In this document: positions 8,496-17,399 of the stretch, one piece after another | Layout: every line of letters begins with the position of its first letter | Numbering within the stretch: the first letter of the stretch is position 1 | Source: Acidobacteria bacterium 5-1 | GTDB taxonomy: Bacteria > Acidobacteriota > Blastocatellia > Pyrinomonadales > Pyrinomonadaceae | DNA: 33,710 bases | Assembly: GCA_002050455.1 (NCBI GenBank) | Contig: MWZA01000151.1 | Location: 1-33,710 of the forward strand | Direction: 5' to 3' | Notes under the pieces: generated by a model | Told to the model about the DNA's origin: nothing | What the model saw: only the letters and a program-made list of their open reading frames with translations | The model's database searches: none | Program-made: the position numbers and the translations under genes

Positions 8496-9683
8496 ATGAC
8501 TAAAAAACTTCGCATTGATTGGTTTTTATTTGTGATTGCCGCCAGCCTCGCGCTGTTCGGCGTAATAATGGTTTATAGCGCGTCGGCGATGATTGCGCTT
8601 AAGGAAACGCAAGGCGAAAGTCAATTTACTTATTTTTATAAACAGTTTAGCTTTACGCTGGCGGGTTTGGCAGTGATGTATCTGTCGAGCAAGATTGATT
8701 ATCGTTGGTATCAAAAAAGTTGGGTCGTCTATGGACTTTTAGCTTTAACCGTCGTGCTTTTATTTAGTGTTTTTAATTTTCCTCCCATCAACGGCGCACG
8801 GCGTTGGATTCGGTATTCGGGTTATTCGTTTCAGCCTTCGGAAGTGGCAAAAATCGCTCTGCCCGTTTTTCTCGCTTTTTTCTTGACGAAAAACGAGGAA
8901 ACAATTGGCGAATTAAAGGAAACGGTACTGCCTTGTGCGGCTGTTTTTGCATTTCTTTGCGCGTTGATTTTGGTTGAGCCTGATCTGGGAACGGTCATTA
9001 TTCTTTCGATAGTTTTTACGGTTGTTTATTTTGCGGCTGGCGCGCGGATTCTGCACATCGGTTCGGTTATTGCCGGTTGTTTTTTGATTGGAGCAATTGC
9101 GCTGATTTCCTCGCCTTATCGCCGAGGACGCATTTTTGCTTTTTTAAATCCTTGGGAAAACGCTGATGATGCCGCGTATCAGGTTGTGCAGGGTCTCTAT
9201 GCGATTGGTTCGGGCGGAATTTTCGGCGAAGGTTTTGCCAAAGGTCAGCAGAAACTTTTTTATTTGCCGTATCCATATTCGGATTTTATTTTCGCCGTCG
9301 TCGGTGAAGAATTGGGTTTAATCGGCACGTTAGCAGTTGTCGCAGCTTTCGGTTTAATGTTATGGCGCGGCGCGCGCGCGGCGCTTCTCGCGCCCGACAG
9401 GTTTGGGAAACTGCTCGGAATGGGCATTATTACGGGAATTATTGTGCAGGCACTTTTTAATATCAGCGTTGTGGTTTCAATTTTGCCCGCCAAGGGCATT
9501 CCGCTTCCTTTTATTTCCTACGGCGGTTCTTCGGTTGTCGTTACGCTGTTTGCCGTCGGAATTTTACTGAATTTGTCGCAACACGCAGGGATTGCTTCAT
9601 TTGAAAAAGCAGAAGAAAAAGAAATACCGACACGCCGGAAAAAGAGGAAAAGTTTGCAGGAAGTTACAGAAAGTTACAGATAG
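8496..9683 (+). CDS. ftsW: Septal peptidoglycan glycosyltransferase FtsW (SEDS family)
   Basis: Polytopic SEDS protein (395 aa) that polymerises lipid II at the septum with FtsI. About ten hydrophobic segments are present. SEDS motifs include VYSASAM near residue 27, NGARRWI, FQPSEVAK, LVEPDLGT, and the C-terminal PAKGIPLPFISYGGSS. The position between murD and murG is the standard one for FtsW rather than RodA. The cytoplasmic tail is basic (TRRKKRKS). The last residues (QEVTESYR) and the TAG stop are encoded by the left arm of a tandem repeat, so the native C-terminus has probably been replaced. Confidence 0.96.
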   Translation: MTKKLRIDWFLFVIAASLALFGVIMVYSASAMIALKETQGESQFTYFYKQFSFTLAGLAVMYLSSKIDYRWYQKSWVVYGLLALTVVLLFSVFNFPPINGARRWIRYSGYSFQPSEVAKIALPVFLAFFLTKNEETIGELKETVLPCAAVFAFLCALILVEPDLGTVIILSIVFTVVYFAAGARILHIGSVIAGCFLIGAIALISSPYRRGRIFAFLNPWENADDAAYQVVQGLYAIGSGGIFGEGFAKGQQKLFYLPYPYSDFIFAVVGEELGLIGTLAVVAAFGLMLWRGARAALLAPDRFGKLLGMGIITGIIVQALFNISVVVSILPAKGIPLPFISYGGSSVVVTLFAVGILLNLSQHAGIASFEKAEEKEIPTRRKKRKSLQEVTESYR

Positions 9684-9737
9684 TTACAGGACAAAAAACT
9701 CTGCAACTCTGCAACTCTGCAACTCTGTAACTTTCTG
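9657..9737. repeat. Octamer/decamer repeat hairpin between ftsW and murG
   Basis: Left arm 9657-9690: three units of AAGTTACAGA/TAGTTACAGG, which include the ftsW stop. Right arm 9698-9737: units of ACTCTGCA/ACTCTGTA followed by ACTTTCTG. A 14-bp perfect inverted match joins 9667-9680 and 9724-9737. The right arm ends 6 nt before the murG ATG at 9744. Confidence 0.88.
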
Positions 9738-9743
9738 AAAACT

Positions 9744-10829
9744 ATGAAGGTTTTAATTGCCGCCGGAGGAACGGGCGGGCATATTTATCCGGGAATTGCC
9801 GTTGCCAAAGAAATTATGCGGCGCGACGGCGAATCAAAAGTTTTATTTGTCGGCACGGCTCGCGGTCTGGAAACAAAAATCGTTCCCGAAAGCGGTTTTC
9901 AGCTTTCTTTGATAAACAGCGCGGGGCTAAAAAGCGTTGGTTTTGCGGGAAAAATCAAAGGCTTGCTAACTTTACCGAAAAGTTTTCTCGAAGCACGCAG
10001 ATTGATAAAGGAATTTCAGCCTGATGTAGTTGTCGGCGCAGGCGGTTATGTTACGGGTTCGGTGCTTTTGACGGCGAGCCTGATGCGTATTCCGACGCTT
10101 GTAATGGAGTCAAACGCGCTTCCGGGTTTTACGAATCGTCGGCTTGCGCCGTTTGCTACCAAAGCCGCGTTGAGCTTTGAAGAAACCGTCAAATTTTTTG
10201 GCAAAAAAGGCGTTGTTACGGGAAATCCGGTTCGCCGAGAGTTTTTTGACATTCAGCCAAAATCAAGAGGCGAAAAAATCAATCTCTTGATTTTCGGCGG
10301 TTCGCAAGGCGCAAGAGCAATAAATTCGGCGATGGTTGACGCGCTCGGAAATCTGCAGGATTATAAAGATAAATTACAGATTACGCACCAAACCGGCGAA
10401 CTTGATTTTGAAAGCGTGCGGCAAGGTTACGCGGAAAACGATTGGCAAACGGCGGACATTCGCCGATATATTTCCGATATGGTTTCGCAGTTTGCAAAAA
10501 CGGATTTGATAATTTGCCGCGCCGGTGCGGCGACTTGCGCGGAGGTTGCGGCGGCGGGAAAAGCCGCGCTGATGATCCCCTTACCGACTGCCGCCGACGA
10601 CCATCAGCGCAGAAATGCCGAAGCACTAGTTAATCAAGGCGCGGCGCGAATGATTCTGCAAAAAGATTTGAGCAGTGAAAATTTGGCAAAAGAGATTATC
10701 AACCTGATTGAATCGCCTGAAAAAATTACCGCGATGGAAAAAGCAGCAAAGAAAATGGCAAAAGCAGACGCGGCAGAGGCTGCGGTAGATTTGATTAAAC
10801 AGTTATCAGTCAGCAAAACTGACAACTGA
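9744..10829 (+). CDS. murG: UDP-N-acetylglucosamine--lipid I GlcNAc transferase MurG
   Basis: MurG converts lipid I to lipid II on the inner face of the membrane (GT28 family, 361 aa). Signatures are the N-terminal GGTGGHIYPGIAVAKE (residues 8-23), VVGAGGYVTG, ESNALPGFTNR, GGSQGARAIN (184-193), and the donor-binding ICRAGAATCAEVAAAGKAALMIP followed by DDHQRRNA. The C-terminal residues SVSKTDN and the stop codon come from a repeat unit. The gene is expected to be co-expressed with ftsW and murC. It has no Shine-Dalgarno; a repeat arm precedes the ATG. Confidence 0.97.
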   Translation: MKVLIAAGGTGGHIYPGIAVAKEIMRRDGESKVLFVGTARGLETKIVPESGFQLSLINSAGLKSVGFAGKIKGLLTLPKSFLEARRLIKEFQPDVVVGAGGYVTGSVLLTASLMRIPTLVMESNALPGFTNRRLAPFATKAALSFEETVKFFGKKGVVTGNPVRREFFDIQPKSRGEKINLLIFGGSQGARAINSAMVDALGNLQDYKDKLQITHQTGELDFESVRQGYAENDWQTADIRRYISDMVSQFAKTDLIICRAGAATCAEVAAAGKAALMIPLPTAADDHQRRNAEALVNQGAARMILQKDLSSENLAKEIINLIESPEKITAMEKAAKKMAKADAAEAAVDLIKQLSVSKTDN

Positions 10830-10842
10830 CAACTGATAACTG
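10800..10842. repeat. Heptamer (ACTGACA) repeat hairpin between murG and murC
   Basis: Right arm 10819-10842 is about three ACTGACA/ACTGATA heptamers. The left arm 10800-10810 (CAGTTATCAGT) is the perfect complement of 10832-10842. The murG TGA is inside the repeat. The right arm ends 3 nt before the murC ATG at 10846. Confidence 0.85.
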
Positions 10843-10845
10843 AAA

Positions 10846-12228
10846 ATGTTTAGGCACGTTAAAAATATACATTTCATCGGCATCGGCGGCATCGGAATGA
10901 GCGGCATTGCCGAGGTTTTGTGCAATCTTGATTTTATTGTTTCGGGTTCGGATTTGAAGAAATCAAAAAATACCGACCGGCTTGAAAAACTCGGCGCGAA
11001 GATTTATGAAGGACACGCGGCGGAAAATGTCGGCGACGCGCAGGTTGTCGTTTATTCATCAGCAGTTAAAGAAGATAATCCGGAAGTTATCTTTGCCAGA
11101 GAAAACAAAATTCCCGTTATTCCGCGGGCTGAAATGCTGGCGGAATTGATGACCTTAAAACCGTATTCGGTAGCGGTTGCCGGAACGCACGGAAAAACTT
11201 CGACAACTTCGATGATTGCGACGATTCTCGGACACGCCGGAGTTGAGCCGACAACCGTTGTCGGCGGCGTAGTTGACACGCTCGGCTCAAACGCGAAACT
11301 CGGCACAAGCGATTGGTTCGTAGCCGAAGCCGACGAAAGCGACCGTTCTTTTTTGATGTTAAATCCGACGCTTGCCGTCGTTACGAACATTGATAAAGAA
11401 CATATGGAATCTTACAAAGGTATGGACGATGTTGTGCAGTGTTTTACGGATTTCATTAACAAAGTTCCGTTTTACGGCGCGGCGGTCATGTGTCTCGACG
11501 ACCCGAATGTGCAGCTTATTATTCCGAAACTAAAACGCCGCCGCGTAACTTACGGAATGACCGCGCAAGCCGATGTTTCCGGTCATAATATTATCCATAA
11601 CGAAAACTTCGGCTCAAACTTTACGGTTTGGAAAGGTGTGGAAGTTTTAGGCGAAATAAATTTGCCGGTGCCGGGCAAGCATAATATTTATAATGCTTTG
11701 GCGGCAACCGCCGTTTCTCTTGAACTGGAAGTTCCGTTTGCCGCAATTGCCGCCGCCTTTGCGAAATTTAAAAACGCCGACAGACGTTTTCAGTTCAAGG
11801 GCGAAGCTAAGGGAATCACGGTTATTGACGATTATGGACATCATCCGACAGAGATTGTCGCCACGCTTTCGGCGGCGAAAAACGGTTCGGGCGGACGGCG
11901 GACGGTAGTCGTATTTCAACCACACCGCTACTCGCGGACAAAGGAATTGATGAATGAATTTGCTTTGGCATTTAACAATGCCGATGTGCTTTATATTTTG
12001 GACATTTACGCGGCGAGTGAACAACCGATTGAAGGCATCACGGCAGAAGTCTTGACCGAAAATGTAAGTAAATATGGACACAAAAACGCAAATTACATCG
12101 GCGACATCGAAACCGCCGCCGAAAAAGTTGTTGAAAATTTGCAGGAGAACGATTTGGTAATCACGCTCGGCGCGGGAAGCATTACGCGGCTTTCCGATGA
12201 AATTTTGGATATGTTAAAAAGAAAATGA
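10846..12228 (+). CDS. murC: UDP-N-acetylmuramate--L-alanine ligase MurC
   Basis: MurC attaches L-alanine to UDP-MurNAc, the first peptide addition in the cytoplasmic pathway. The protein has 460 aa. It shows the Rossmann motif IGIGGIGMSGIAEVL (residues 11-25), the ATP loop GTHGKTSTT (113-121), EADESDRSF, TNIDKEHMESY, and DDYGHHPTE followed by FQPHRYSRT, which together separate MurC from the other Mur ligases. The C-terminal ligase domain ends with VITLGAGSIT. The gene is followed by repeat material instead of the murB and ddl found in many dcw clusters. Confidence 0.97.
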   Translation: MFRHVKNIHFIGIGGIGMSGIAEVLCNLDFIVSGSDLKKSKNTDRLEKLGAKIYEGHAAENVGDAQVVVYSSAVKEDNPEVIFARENKIPVIPRAEMLAELMTLKPYSVAVAGTHGKTSTTSMIATILGHAGVEPTTVVGGVVDTLGSNAKLGTSDWFVAEADESDRSFLMLNPTLAVVTNIDKEHMESYKGMDDVVQCFTDFINKVPFYGAAVMCLDDPNVQLIIPKLKRRRVTYGMTAQADVSGHNIIHNENFGSNFTVWKGVEVLGEINLPVPGKHNIYNALAATAVSLELEVPFAAIAAAFAKFKNADRRFQFKGEAKGITVIDDYGHHPTEIVATLSAAKNGSGGRRTVVVFQPHRYSRTKELMNEFALAFNNADVLYILDIYAASEQPIEGITAEVLTENVSKYGHKNANYIGDIETAAEKVVENLQENDLVITLGAGSITRLSDEILDMLKRK

Positions 12229-12231
12229 ACT

Positions 12232-12246
12232 ACCGCAAAGACAGAG
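12232..12246. repeat. Fragment of the ACCGCAAAGA-type repeat
   Basis: ACCGCAAAGACAGAG begins 3 nt after the murC stop. It resembles the units at 1680-1790 and 27476-27521. It stands directly beside a different repeat, the nonamer element at 12255, so two families share one gap. Confidence 0.4.
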
Positions 12247-12254
12247 AAAAATTA

Positions 12255-12329
12255 AAACAAGATGGACAGGATTCACAGGATAAATTTTTCTTAAGTTAAA
12301 AATCCTATCTATCCTGATTCATCCTGTTT
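12255..12329. repeat. Nonamer (ACAGGATNN) inverted repeat before ftsQ
   Basis: The left arm 12255-12281 (GATGGACAGGATTCACAGGAT region) and right arm 12302-12329 (ATCCTATCTATCCTGATTCA region) are imperfect inverted copies with about a 20-nt loop. It is a second, more degraded copy of the element before murD. Confidence 0.8.
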
Positions 12330-12360
12330 GAAATTTTTTTGCCGGTGGTAAGTGAAAATT

Positions 12361-13188
12361 ATGGCAACACGAAAAAGAACAATCAAACGCAACACAAACG
12401 CAACAGCAAAAAGACGGCGAAGCGCAACGCCGCGCGGACAAAATTCGGCGACGACGACAAGATTCTTGGTGCCGCTTGTTTTCATCGTCGGGATTTTATT
12501 TTGTTTGGGCTTTTTGACATTTATGAGCTACCGAACCGTAACGGCTTCGGCTTTCTTTGATGTCAAAAGAATTGATATTCGCGGCGCAAACCGCGTTTCA
12601 AAAGACGAGATCGAGAAAATCGTGAGTCGTCAAAGCGAAAAATCGGGCGTTTGGAACGCAGATTTGACGGCGATTAGAAATGATATTGAAAAAATCACGC
12701 AGGTCAAATCGGCGGTTGTCTCGCGGATTTTGCCCGACGGCTTGCGCGTCAATTTAATTGAGCGCGAACCGCGGGCGGCGGTGCGGCTCGAAGCGGGCGA
12801 TTTTTGGGCGGACGAGAGCGCGACGTTGTTTGCCGCTATCGGGAAAAACGAATCGCGTCCGCCGTTTGTAATGCTGGGTTGGGACGAAAGTAAAACCGAA
12901 AAAGCGGTTAAAGACAATCGGAATCGCGTAGAAATTTATCTAAAAATGCTGGATGAGTGGCAAGATTATGAACTTGCCAAGCGCGTCAGCACGGTAAATT
13001 TATCAGACTTGCAATCTCCGCAAGCGATTGTACAGGATTCGGGCGAAACTGTAACGCTTGAATTAGCAAAGGAAAATTTCGGAAAACGACTGCAAAAAAG
13101 TTTGGAAATTGTGGCGGGCAGAGGAAAAGAAATCGAATCGGTTTATTTAAATGGTCAAAAAGAAATTTTAGCATTTCGAGTCAAGTAG
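12361..13188 (+). CDS. ftsQ: Cell division protein FtsQ/DivIB
   Basis: Bitopic divisome protein that links early and late division proteins. The basic N-terminal tail (RKRTIKR..., about 40 residues) is followed by one transmembrane helix near residues 35-57. A POTRA domain follows (VKRIDIRGANRVSKDEIEKI), then the FtsQ beta domain with LPDGLRVNLIEREPRA and FWADESATLF. From ATG 12361 the protein has 275 aa. An in-frame GTG at 12352 would add three residues; neither has a strong Shine-Dalgarno. Position directly before ftsA and ftsZ is canonical. Confidence 0.93.
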   Translation: MATRKRTIKRNTNATAKRRRSATPRGQNSATTTRFLVPLVFIVGILFCLGFLTFMSYRTVTASAFFDVKRIDIRGANRVSKDEIEKIVSRQSEKSGVWNADLTAIRNDIEKITQVKSAVVSRILPDGLRVNLIEREPRAAVRLEAGDFWADESATLFAAIGKNESRPPFVMLGWDESKTEKAVKDNRNRVEIYLKMLDEWQDYELAKRVSTVNLSDLQSPQAIVQDSGETVTLELAKENFGKRLQKSLEIVAGRGKEIESVYLNGQKEILAFRVK

Positions 13189-13190
13189 TT

Positions 13191-13265
13191 ATTCCAGATT
13201 CCAGATTCCAAATTGGAAGAAATCTGGAATTTGGAATCTGGAATTTGGAATCTGGAATCTGGAAT
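13191..13265. repeat. Heptamer (GGAATCT) repeat hairpin between ftsQ and ftsA
   Basis: 13191-13213 and 13243-13265 are a perfect 23-bp inverted repeat made of GGAATCT/GGAATTT heptamers and their complement. Additional heptamers lie in the loop (13222-13242). The right arm ends 7 nt before the ftsA ATG at 13273. Confidence 0.93.
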
Positions 13266-13272
13266 ATAAGGG

Positions 13273-14511
13273 ATGAATCGTGAAATACAAGCAGTCGGCT
13301 TAGACATCGGCACAAGCAAAGTTCGGTGCATCATCGGCGAACCGTCCGACGGCGGCGCGATGAATATAATCGGGGTCGGACAAGCTGAATCACGCGGACT
13401 GCGGCGCGGAATTGTAACCACGACTGATGCCGTCGCCGAATCAATCAAAAAAGCCGTCGAAATCGCCGAGCGAATGAGCGGTGCGGAAATCCAAATGGCG
13501 ACGGTTAATCTTTCCGGCGAACATCTGCAAGGCGAAAATAAAAGTGGTGTTGTTGCGGTTGCCGGCGTGGGACGTGAAATCACGACCGAAGATGTTGAAC
13601 GCGCCGTCCAATCGGCAAGTGCGATGCAGCTTCCGGCGGGTTGGAAGATTGTTGACCGCCTGCCGCAGGAATTTATAATTGACGGACAGGACGGAATTGT
13701 TGAGCCGATCGGGATGCACGGAGCGCGGCTCGAAAGCCGTATTCATATTCTTACAAGCCCGAGCGCGGGCGGACAAAATATGGTGAAAGCCATTCACCGC
13801 GCCGGTTTGGAAATTGAAAACATGGTGCTTGAACCGCTGGCGGCGGCTAACAGCACTCTGAGCGATGATGATAAAGAATATGGCTGCGCTTTGGTGAATA
13901 TCGGCGCGGAAATCACGAGCCTGATGATTTTTGGGCGCGGCGCGGTTCAGCACACAACAGTTTTTCCGTTCGGTGGAATGCACTTTACCAAAGATATTGC
14001 CGTCGGTTTGCGCGTTTCAATTCCCGAAGCCGAAAGAATTAAACATCATTACGGCTGTGTCGCGGGATTTTTGATGAAAGGAGAAGAAAGACAGGAAATT
14101 ATCGAAATAACACCCGTCGGCAGACAGGAAACGCGCCAACTCTCGAAAGAAATTTTGTGCGACATTATGCAGCCGCGTGCCGTCGAACTTTTGCAGCACA
14201 TCGCGCACGAAGTTTTTGGCAGCGGCAATCAAATTTCAAGCGGCGTGGTTTTAACCGGCGGTGGTTCATTAAATCGTGGAATGGTCGAGATTGCCGAACA
14301 GGTTTTTGACGCGCCGACGCGGCTCGGTTTTTTGGAAGAAAAACATTTTGGCGGTCTGCTCGACGAGGTGCAGAGTCCCGAATGGGCAGTCGCCGGCGGA
14401 CTTGCCTTGTCCTCGATGCGTTTGCAAATCCGCGAACACAACGCGGGCGGAAAGTCGCCGAAGCGTAAGGTTGCCGAGTGGTTTGAAAATTTTCGAGAAA
14501 AATTTAGATAG
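13273..14511 (+). CDS. ftsA: Cell division protein FtsA
   Basis: Actin-like ATPase (412 aa) that tethers FtsZ to the membrane. It shows the phosphate-1 loop VGLDIGTSKVRCIIGE (residues 8-23), the FtsA-specific 1C domain (about 85-165), NIGAEITSLMIF, and the adenosine motif VVLTGGGSLNRGM. The C-terminal amphipathic helix (KRKVAEWFENFREKF) is the expected membrane-targeting sequence. ftsZ follows after 157 nt with its own Shine-Dalgarno, so separate expression of ftsZ is possible. ftsA itself starts just after a repeat arm. Confidence 0.97.
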   Translation: MNREIQAVGLDIGTSKVRCIIGEPSDGGAMNIIGVGQAESRGLRRGIVTTTDAVAESIKKAVEIAERMSGAEIQMATVNLSGEHLQGENKSGVVAVAGVGREITTEDVERAVQSASAMQLPAGWKIVDRLPQEFIIDGQDGIVEPIGMHGARLESRIHILTSPSAGGQNMVKAIHRAGLEIENMVLEPLAAANSTLSDDDKEYGCALVNIGAEITSLMIFGRGAVQHTTVFPFGGMHFTKDIAVGLRVSIPEAERIKHHYGCVAGFLMKGEERQEIIEITPVGRQETRQLSKEILCDIMQPRAVELLQHIAHEVFGSGNQISSGVVLTGGGSLNRGMVEIAEQVFDAPTRLGFLEEKHFGGLLDEVQSPEWAVAGGLALSSMRLQIREHNAGGKSPKRKVAEWFENFREKFR

Positions 14512-14652
14512 ATTTACAAAAAGTTAATATCTCGACTAGATTTTTTACCGCAAATCGTTATATGCTTTTTCGCCATAGGCACAATATCTTGTTGAAATGC
14601 AGAAACCTCTCGAAAACCCATTACGATTTGTTTTAGCAGTTAAATTTTACAT

Positions 14653-14658
14653 AAAGGA
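14653..14658 (+). promoter_or_regulatory. Ribosome binding site of ftsZ
   Basis: AAAGGA is placed 10 nt before the ATG at 14669. The 157-nt gap before ftsZ is AT-rich and free of the tandem repeats seen at other junctions. It may hold a promoter, but I found no convincing -35/-10 pair. Confidence 0.55.
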
Positions 14659-14668
14659 ATCATAAAAA

Positions 14669-15802
14669 ATGACTACGGACGGGCTTCAAATGAACAAAAA
14701 ATTAAACATAATCTTCGACGAATCACCTATCACGGGCGCAAGAATTGTTGTTATCGGTGTTGGCGGCGGCGGCAGCAACGCAGTTGATCGAATGATTGAA
14801 GCGGGAATAAAAGGCGTTGAGTTTATTGTTGTGAACACGGACGTGCAAGCCTTAAATGGTTCAAAAGCCCCGATAAAAATTCAACTCGGCAGTGAACTGA
14901 CGCGCGGACTCGGCGCGGGTGCGAACCCAAAAATCGGGCGGCAGGCGGCAATTGAAGACACCGAAAAAATAATGGATGTTCTGGAAGGTGCGGATATGGT
15001 TTTTGTAACAAGCGGTTTGGGCGGCGGAACGGGAACCGGTGCTGCGCCCGTCATTGCCGCGCTTGCCATCGAACTCGGTGCGCTGACCGTCGCCGTTGTA
15101 ACGAAGCCTTTTGCCGTCGAAGGCAAAAAGCGGATGACGCAAGCCGAAGAAGGTTTAGCGGAACTTCGCGGCTGTGTTGATACGATAATCACGATTCCAA
15201 ATTCAAAACTCAAAGAAGTCGAAGAAAAAATTTCGATTATAGATGCGTTTCAACGCGCTGATGATATCTTGCTCCAAGCCGTCCAAGGAATTTCGGATTT
15301 AATAATCGTGCCGGGAATTATCAATCTCGATTTTGCCGATGTCAAGAGCGTGATGCAGGGAATGGGTGTAGCTCTGATGGGCATCGGGTTTGGCAGCGGC
15401 GACGGCGCGGCAATTAAAGCGATGAAAGCGGCAATTGATTCCAAACTGCTTGAAGAAAATTCAATCAATGGTGCGCGGGGCGCACTTATCAACATCACGG
15501 GTTCAAAAAATATGCCGCTAGACGAGATTGAAGAAGCAATTTCCCTGATTCATCAGGAAGCCGACGAAGACGCAAACATCATATTCGGAACGGTTTTTGA
15601 CGAGGAAATGGATGACAGTGTAAAAATTACCGTCATCGCCACCGGCTTTGACAGTAAAAAACAAGTTGCGATGCCGCATCCGGCAATTGCCGCTGCTCAA
15701 CCCGATGGATTCGCCGGAAATTTTCCGCCTTCAAAACCTTTAGAAGTCAATAAAGGAGAAGATATAAATGTGCCGACATTTATTCGCCGTCAAGCAGATT
15801 AA
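14669..15802 (+). CDS. ftsZ: Cell division protein FtsZ
   Basis: Tubulin-like GTPase that forms the Z-ring (377 aa). Visible motifs: VGGGGSNAV (31-39), NTD (56-58), the tubulin signature [10 protein letters not shown] (118-127), and the T7 synergy loop NLDFADVK (219-226). A short linker leads to the conserved C-terminal peptide [10 protein letters not shown] (368-377), which binds FtsA. The linker is only about 40 residues. The ATG at 14669 has a Shine-Dalgarno; ATG 14690 is an alternative. The last gene of the dcw cluster. Confidence 0.98.
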   Translation: MTTDGLQMNKKLNIIFDESPITGARIVVIGVGGGGSNAVDRMIEAGIKGVEFIVVNTDVQALNGSKAPIKIQLGSELTRGLGAGANPKIGRQAAIEDTEKIMDVLEGADMVFVTSGLGGGTGTGAAPVIAALAIELGALTVAVVTKPFAVEGKKRMTQAEEGLAELRGCVDTIITIPNSKLKEVEEKISIIDAFQRADDILLQAVQGISDLIIVPGIINLDFADVKSVMQGMGVALMGIGFGSGDGAAIKAMKAAIDSKLLEENSINGARGALINITGSKNMPLDEIEEAISLIHQEADEDANIIFGTVFDEEMDDSVKITVIATGFDSKKQVAMPHPAIAAAQPDGFAGNFPPSKPLEVNKGEDINVPTFIRRQAD

Positions 15803-15858
15803 ATTATAATTTTATGAAATGATGTCTTCACCGAAGAAAAGTACAGGGATATAAAATT

Positions 15859-16146
15859 ATGAAAGATAATTACAATACGCGGGGTTATCCGCATCAAACG
15901 AGCAGCACCGACACGCGCCGGAAACAGCCGCCATCGCCGGAAACAAACGCTGAAACTTATTATTATAAAAAGCAAATAGATTCCCGAACAAAAATGGTAG
16001 TTGTTCTGATAGACGGTGAAGAAATTGAAGGCACAATCGAATGGTATGATCTTGACGCTTTGAAAATTAACCGCCAGGATGCGCCGAATCTGCTTTTACC
16101 GAAACATAATATAAAGTATATGTTTAAGGCGGACGATAAAAAGTAA
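15859..16146 (+). CDS. hfq: Hfq-like RNA chaperone (divergent Sm fold)
   Basis: A 95-aa protein whose second half fits the Hfq/Sm fold. Residues 37-92 hold a helix ([13 protein letters not shown]), the Sm1 strands [20 protein letters not shown], and an Sm2-like strand [13 protein letters not shown]. In classical Hfq, Sm2 contains YKHA; here PKHN takes its place, keeping the K-H pair. The first 35 residues are polar and probably disordered. Hfq hexamers stabilise sRNAs and pair them with mRNAs. The position between ftsZ and pdxA and the divergence mean function is inferred; a Hfq-related protein with a different RNA preference is possible. Confidence 0.75.
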   Translation: MKDNYNTRGYPHQTSSTDTRRKQPPSPETNAETYYYKKQIDSRTKMVVVLIDGEEIEGTIEWYDLDALKINRQDAPNLLLPKHNIKYMFKADDKK

Positions 16147-16174
16147 AAAAAACATCATATAAAAGAATAGTTTC

Positions 16175-17188
16175 GTGAATGTTAATGCAATCGAAAACAA
16201 TCTAAAACCAAATTTGCCGCGAATCGGGGTAACGATGGGCGATGCCGCCGGAATCGGCGCGGAAATCACGCTTAAAGCACTTGCCGATAAAAATTTAAGG
16301 AAGATTTGCCAGCCAATAATCATCGGCGATGCCGCATTTTTAAGAAAAACTGCCAAGGATTTAGGTTTAGAATTTGATTTTGTCCAACTCGCCGCCGCAA
16401 CCTCGGCTAATCAAACCGCAATTTACGATTTAAATAATCTCGCAGGTGAAATAAAGCTCGGCGAAGATTCAGCCGTAACGGGAAAAGCCGCCGCCGAATA
16501 TATTGAAACTGCCGTGTGGCTTTGGCGCGAGAAAAAAATTGATGCGATTGCTACCGCGCCAATCAGCAAAAAAGCGATTGCTCTCGGCGGTTACGGTTTT
16601 CCCGGACACACAGAATTTCTCGCATATTTAACCGACACGCGCGAATTTGCGATGAGCTTTTTTGCCGAAAAACTGCGTGTTGTTTTGCTTTCAACGCATG
16701 TTTCGCTCCGCGAGGCGATTGGTTTGGTCAAAAAAGAAAAATTGGTTGAACTGATAAAATTTTCCCACCGAGAAATTTCCAGACTTTTAAAAAAGGATGC
16801 AAAACTGGCGGTTGCCGGTCTTAATCCGCACGCTTCGGAAGGCGGAATGTTCGGCACGGAAGAACAAGCTGAGATAATTCCGGCAATTGCCGAATGTCGT
16901 AGAAAATTTAACATAAATGTTTCCGGCGCATTTTCGCCCGACACCATCTTTTTACGCGGGTTTCGCGGCGACTTCGACGCAGTTGTTTCCTGTTACCACG
17001 ACCAAGCCACAATTGCCGTTAAATGTCTGTCTTTCGGTGCGTCGGTCAATGTAACACTTGGTCTGCCGCTGGTCAGAACATCGGTTGACCACGGGACGGC
17101 TTTTGATATTGCGGGAAAAAATATCGCCGATGCTTCGAGTATGAAAGCGGCAATCCGTTTGGCGGCAAACTTATCGGCGAATTCGTAA
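16175..17188 (+). CDS. pdxA: 4-hydroxythreonine-4-phosphate dehydrogenase PdxA
   Basis: PdxA oxidises 4-phosphohydroxy-L-threonine in the DXP-dependent pyridoxal phosphate pathway. The protein has 337 aa. It shows the N-terminal GVTMGDAAGIGAEI (residues 18-31), a metal-binding histidine in FPGHTEFLA (H145), LNPHASEGGMFGTEE, and the C-terminal CYHDQATIAVK and TSVDHGTAFDIAGK, all PdxA family signatures. The start is GTG at 16175, 28 nt after the Hfq-like gene. The 211-nt gap that follows contains no convincing gene. Confidence 0.95.
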   Translation: MNVNAIENNLKPNLPRIGVTMGDAAGIGAEITLKALADKNLRKICQPIIIGDAAFLRKTAKDLGLEFDFVQLAAATSANQTAIYDLNNLAGEIKLGEDSAVTGKAAAEYIETAVWLWREKKIDAIATAPISKKAIALGGYGFPGHTEFLAYLTDTREFAMSFFAEKLRVVLLSTHVSLREAIGLVKKEKLVELIKFSHREISRLLKKDAKLAVAGLNPHASEGGMFGTEEQAEIIPAIAECRRKFNINVSGAFSPDTIFLRGFRGDFDAVVSCYHDQATIAVKCLSFGASVNVTLGLPLVRTSVDHGTAFDIAGKNIADASSMKAAIRLAANLSANS

Positions 17189-17382
17189 AGATATGGAAAA
17201 GTTTGCTAATATGGAAGCAGGACGAGAAAAGAACGCGCAGTTGCAGACGAGGTTGCGGATGTGTGCAGAAAAATCAGTAACCAAACAGCCGGATTAAATT
17301 TTTCTTGATGTAATCTTTTCCGAATGATAGTTTTCAAAACAAACCAATTTTGTGATAAAAAGATTTCCGGCAGAGTTCGATT

Positions 17383-17388
17383 AAGGAG
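17383..17388 (+). promoter_or_regulatory. Ribosome binding site of receiver-domain gene
   Basis: AAGGAG lies 11 nt before the GTG at 17400 and supports that start. Confidence 0.55.
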
Positions 17389-17399
17389 CAAAACCACCC

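Noticed and set aside
13191-13265. Repeats resembling a CRISPR array
   Set aside because: Units are 7 bp, contiguous, without spacers, and arranged as an inverted pair; no cas genes are near.
14512-14668. Promoter upstream of ftsZ
   Set aside because: The region is AT-rich and plausible, but no -35/-10 pair with correct spacing could be defended.
17193-17297. 34-codon frame after pdxA
   Set aside because: No Shine-Dalgarno, no recognisable product, and a neighbouring frame looks equally coding-like; it is kept as an unexplained gap.
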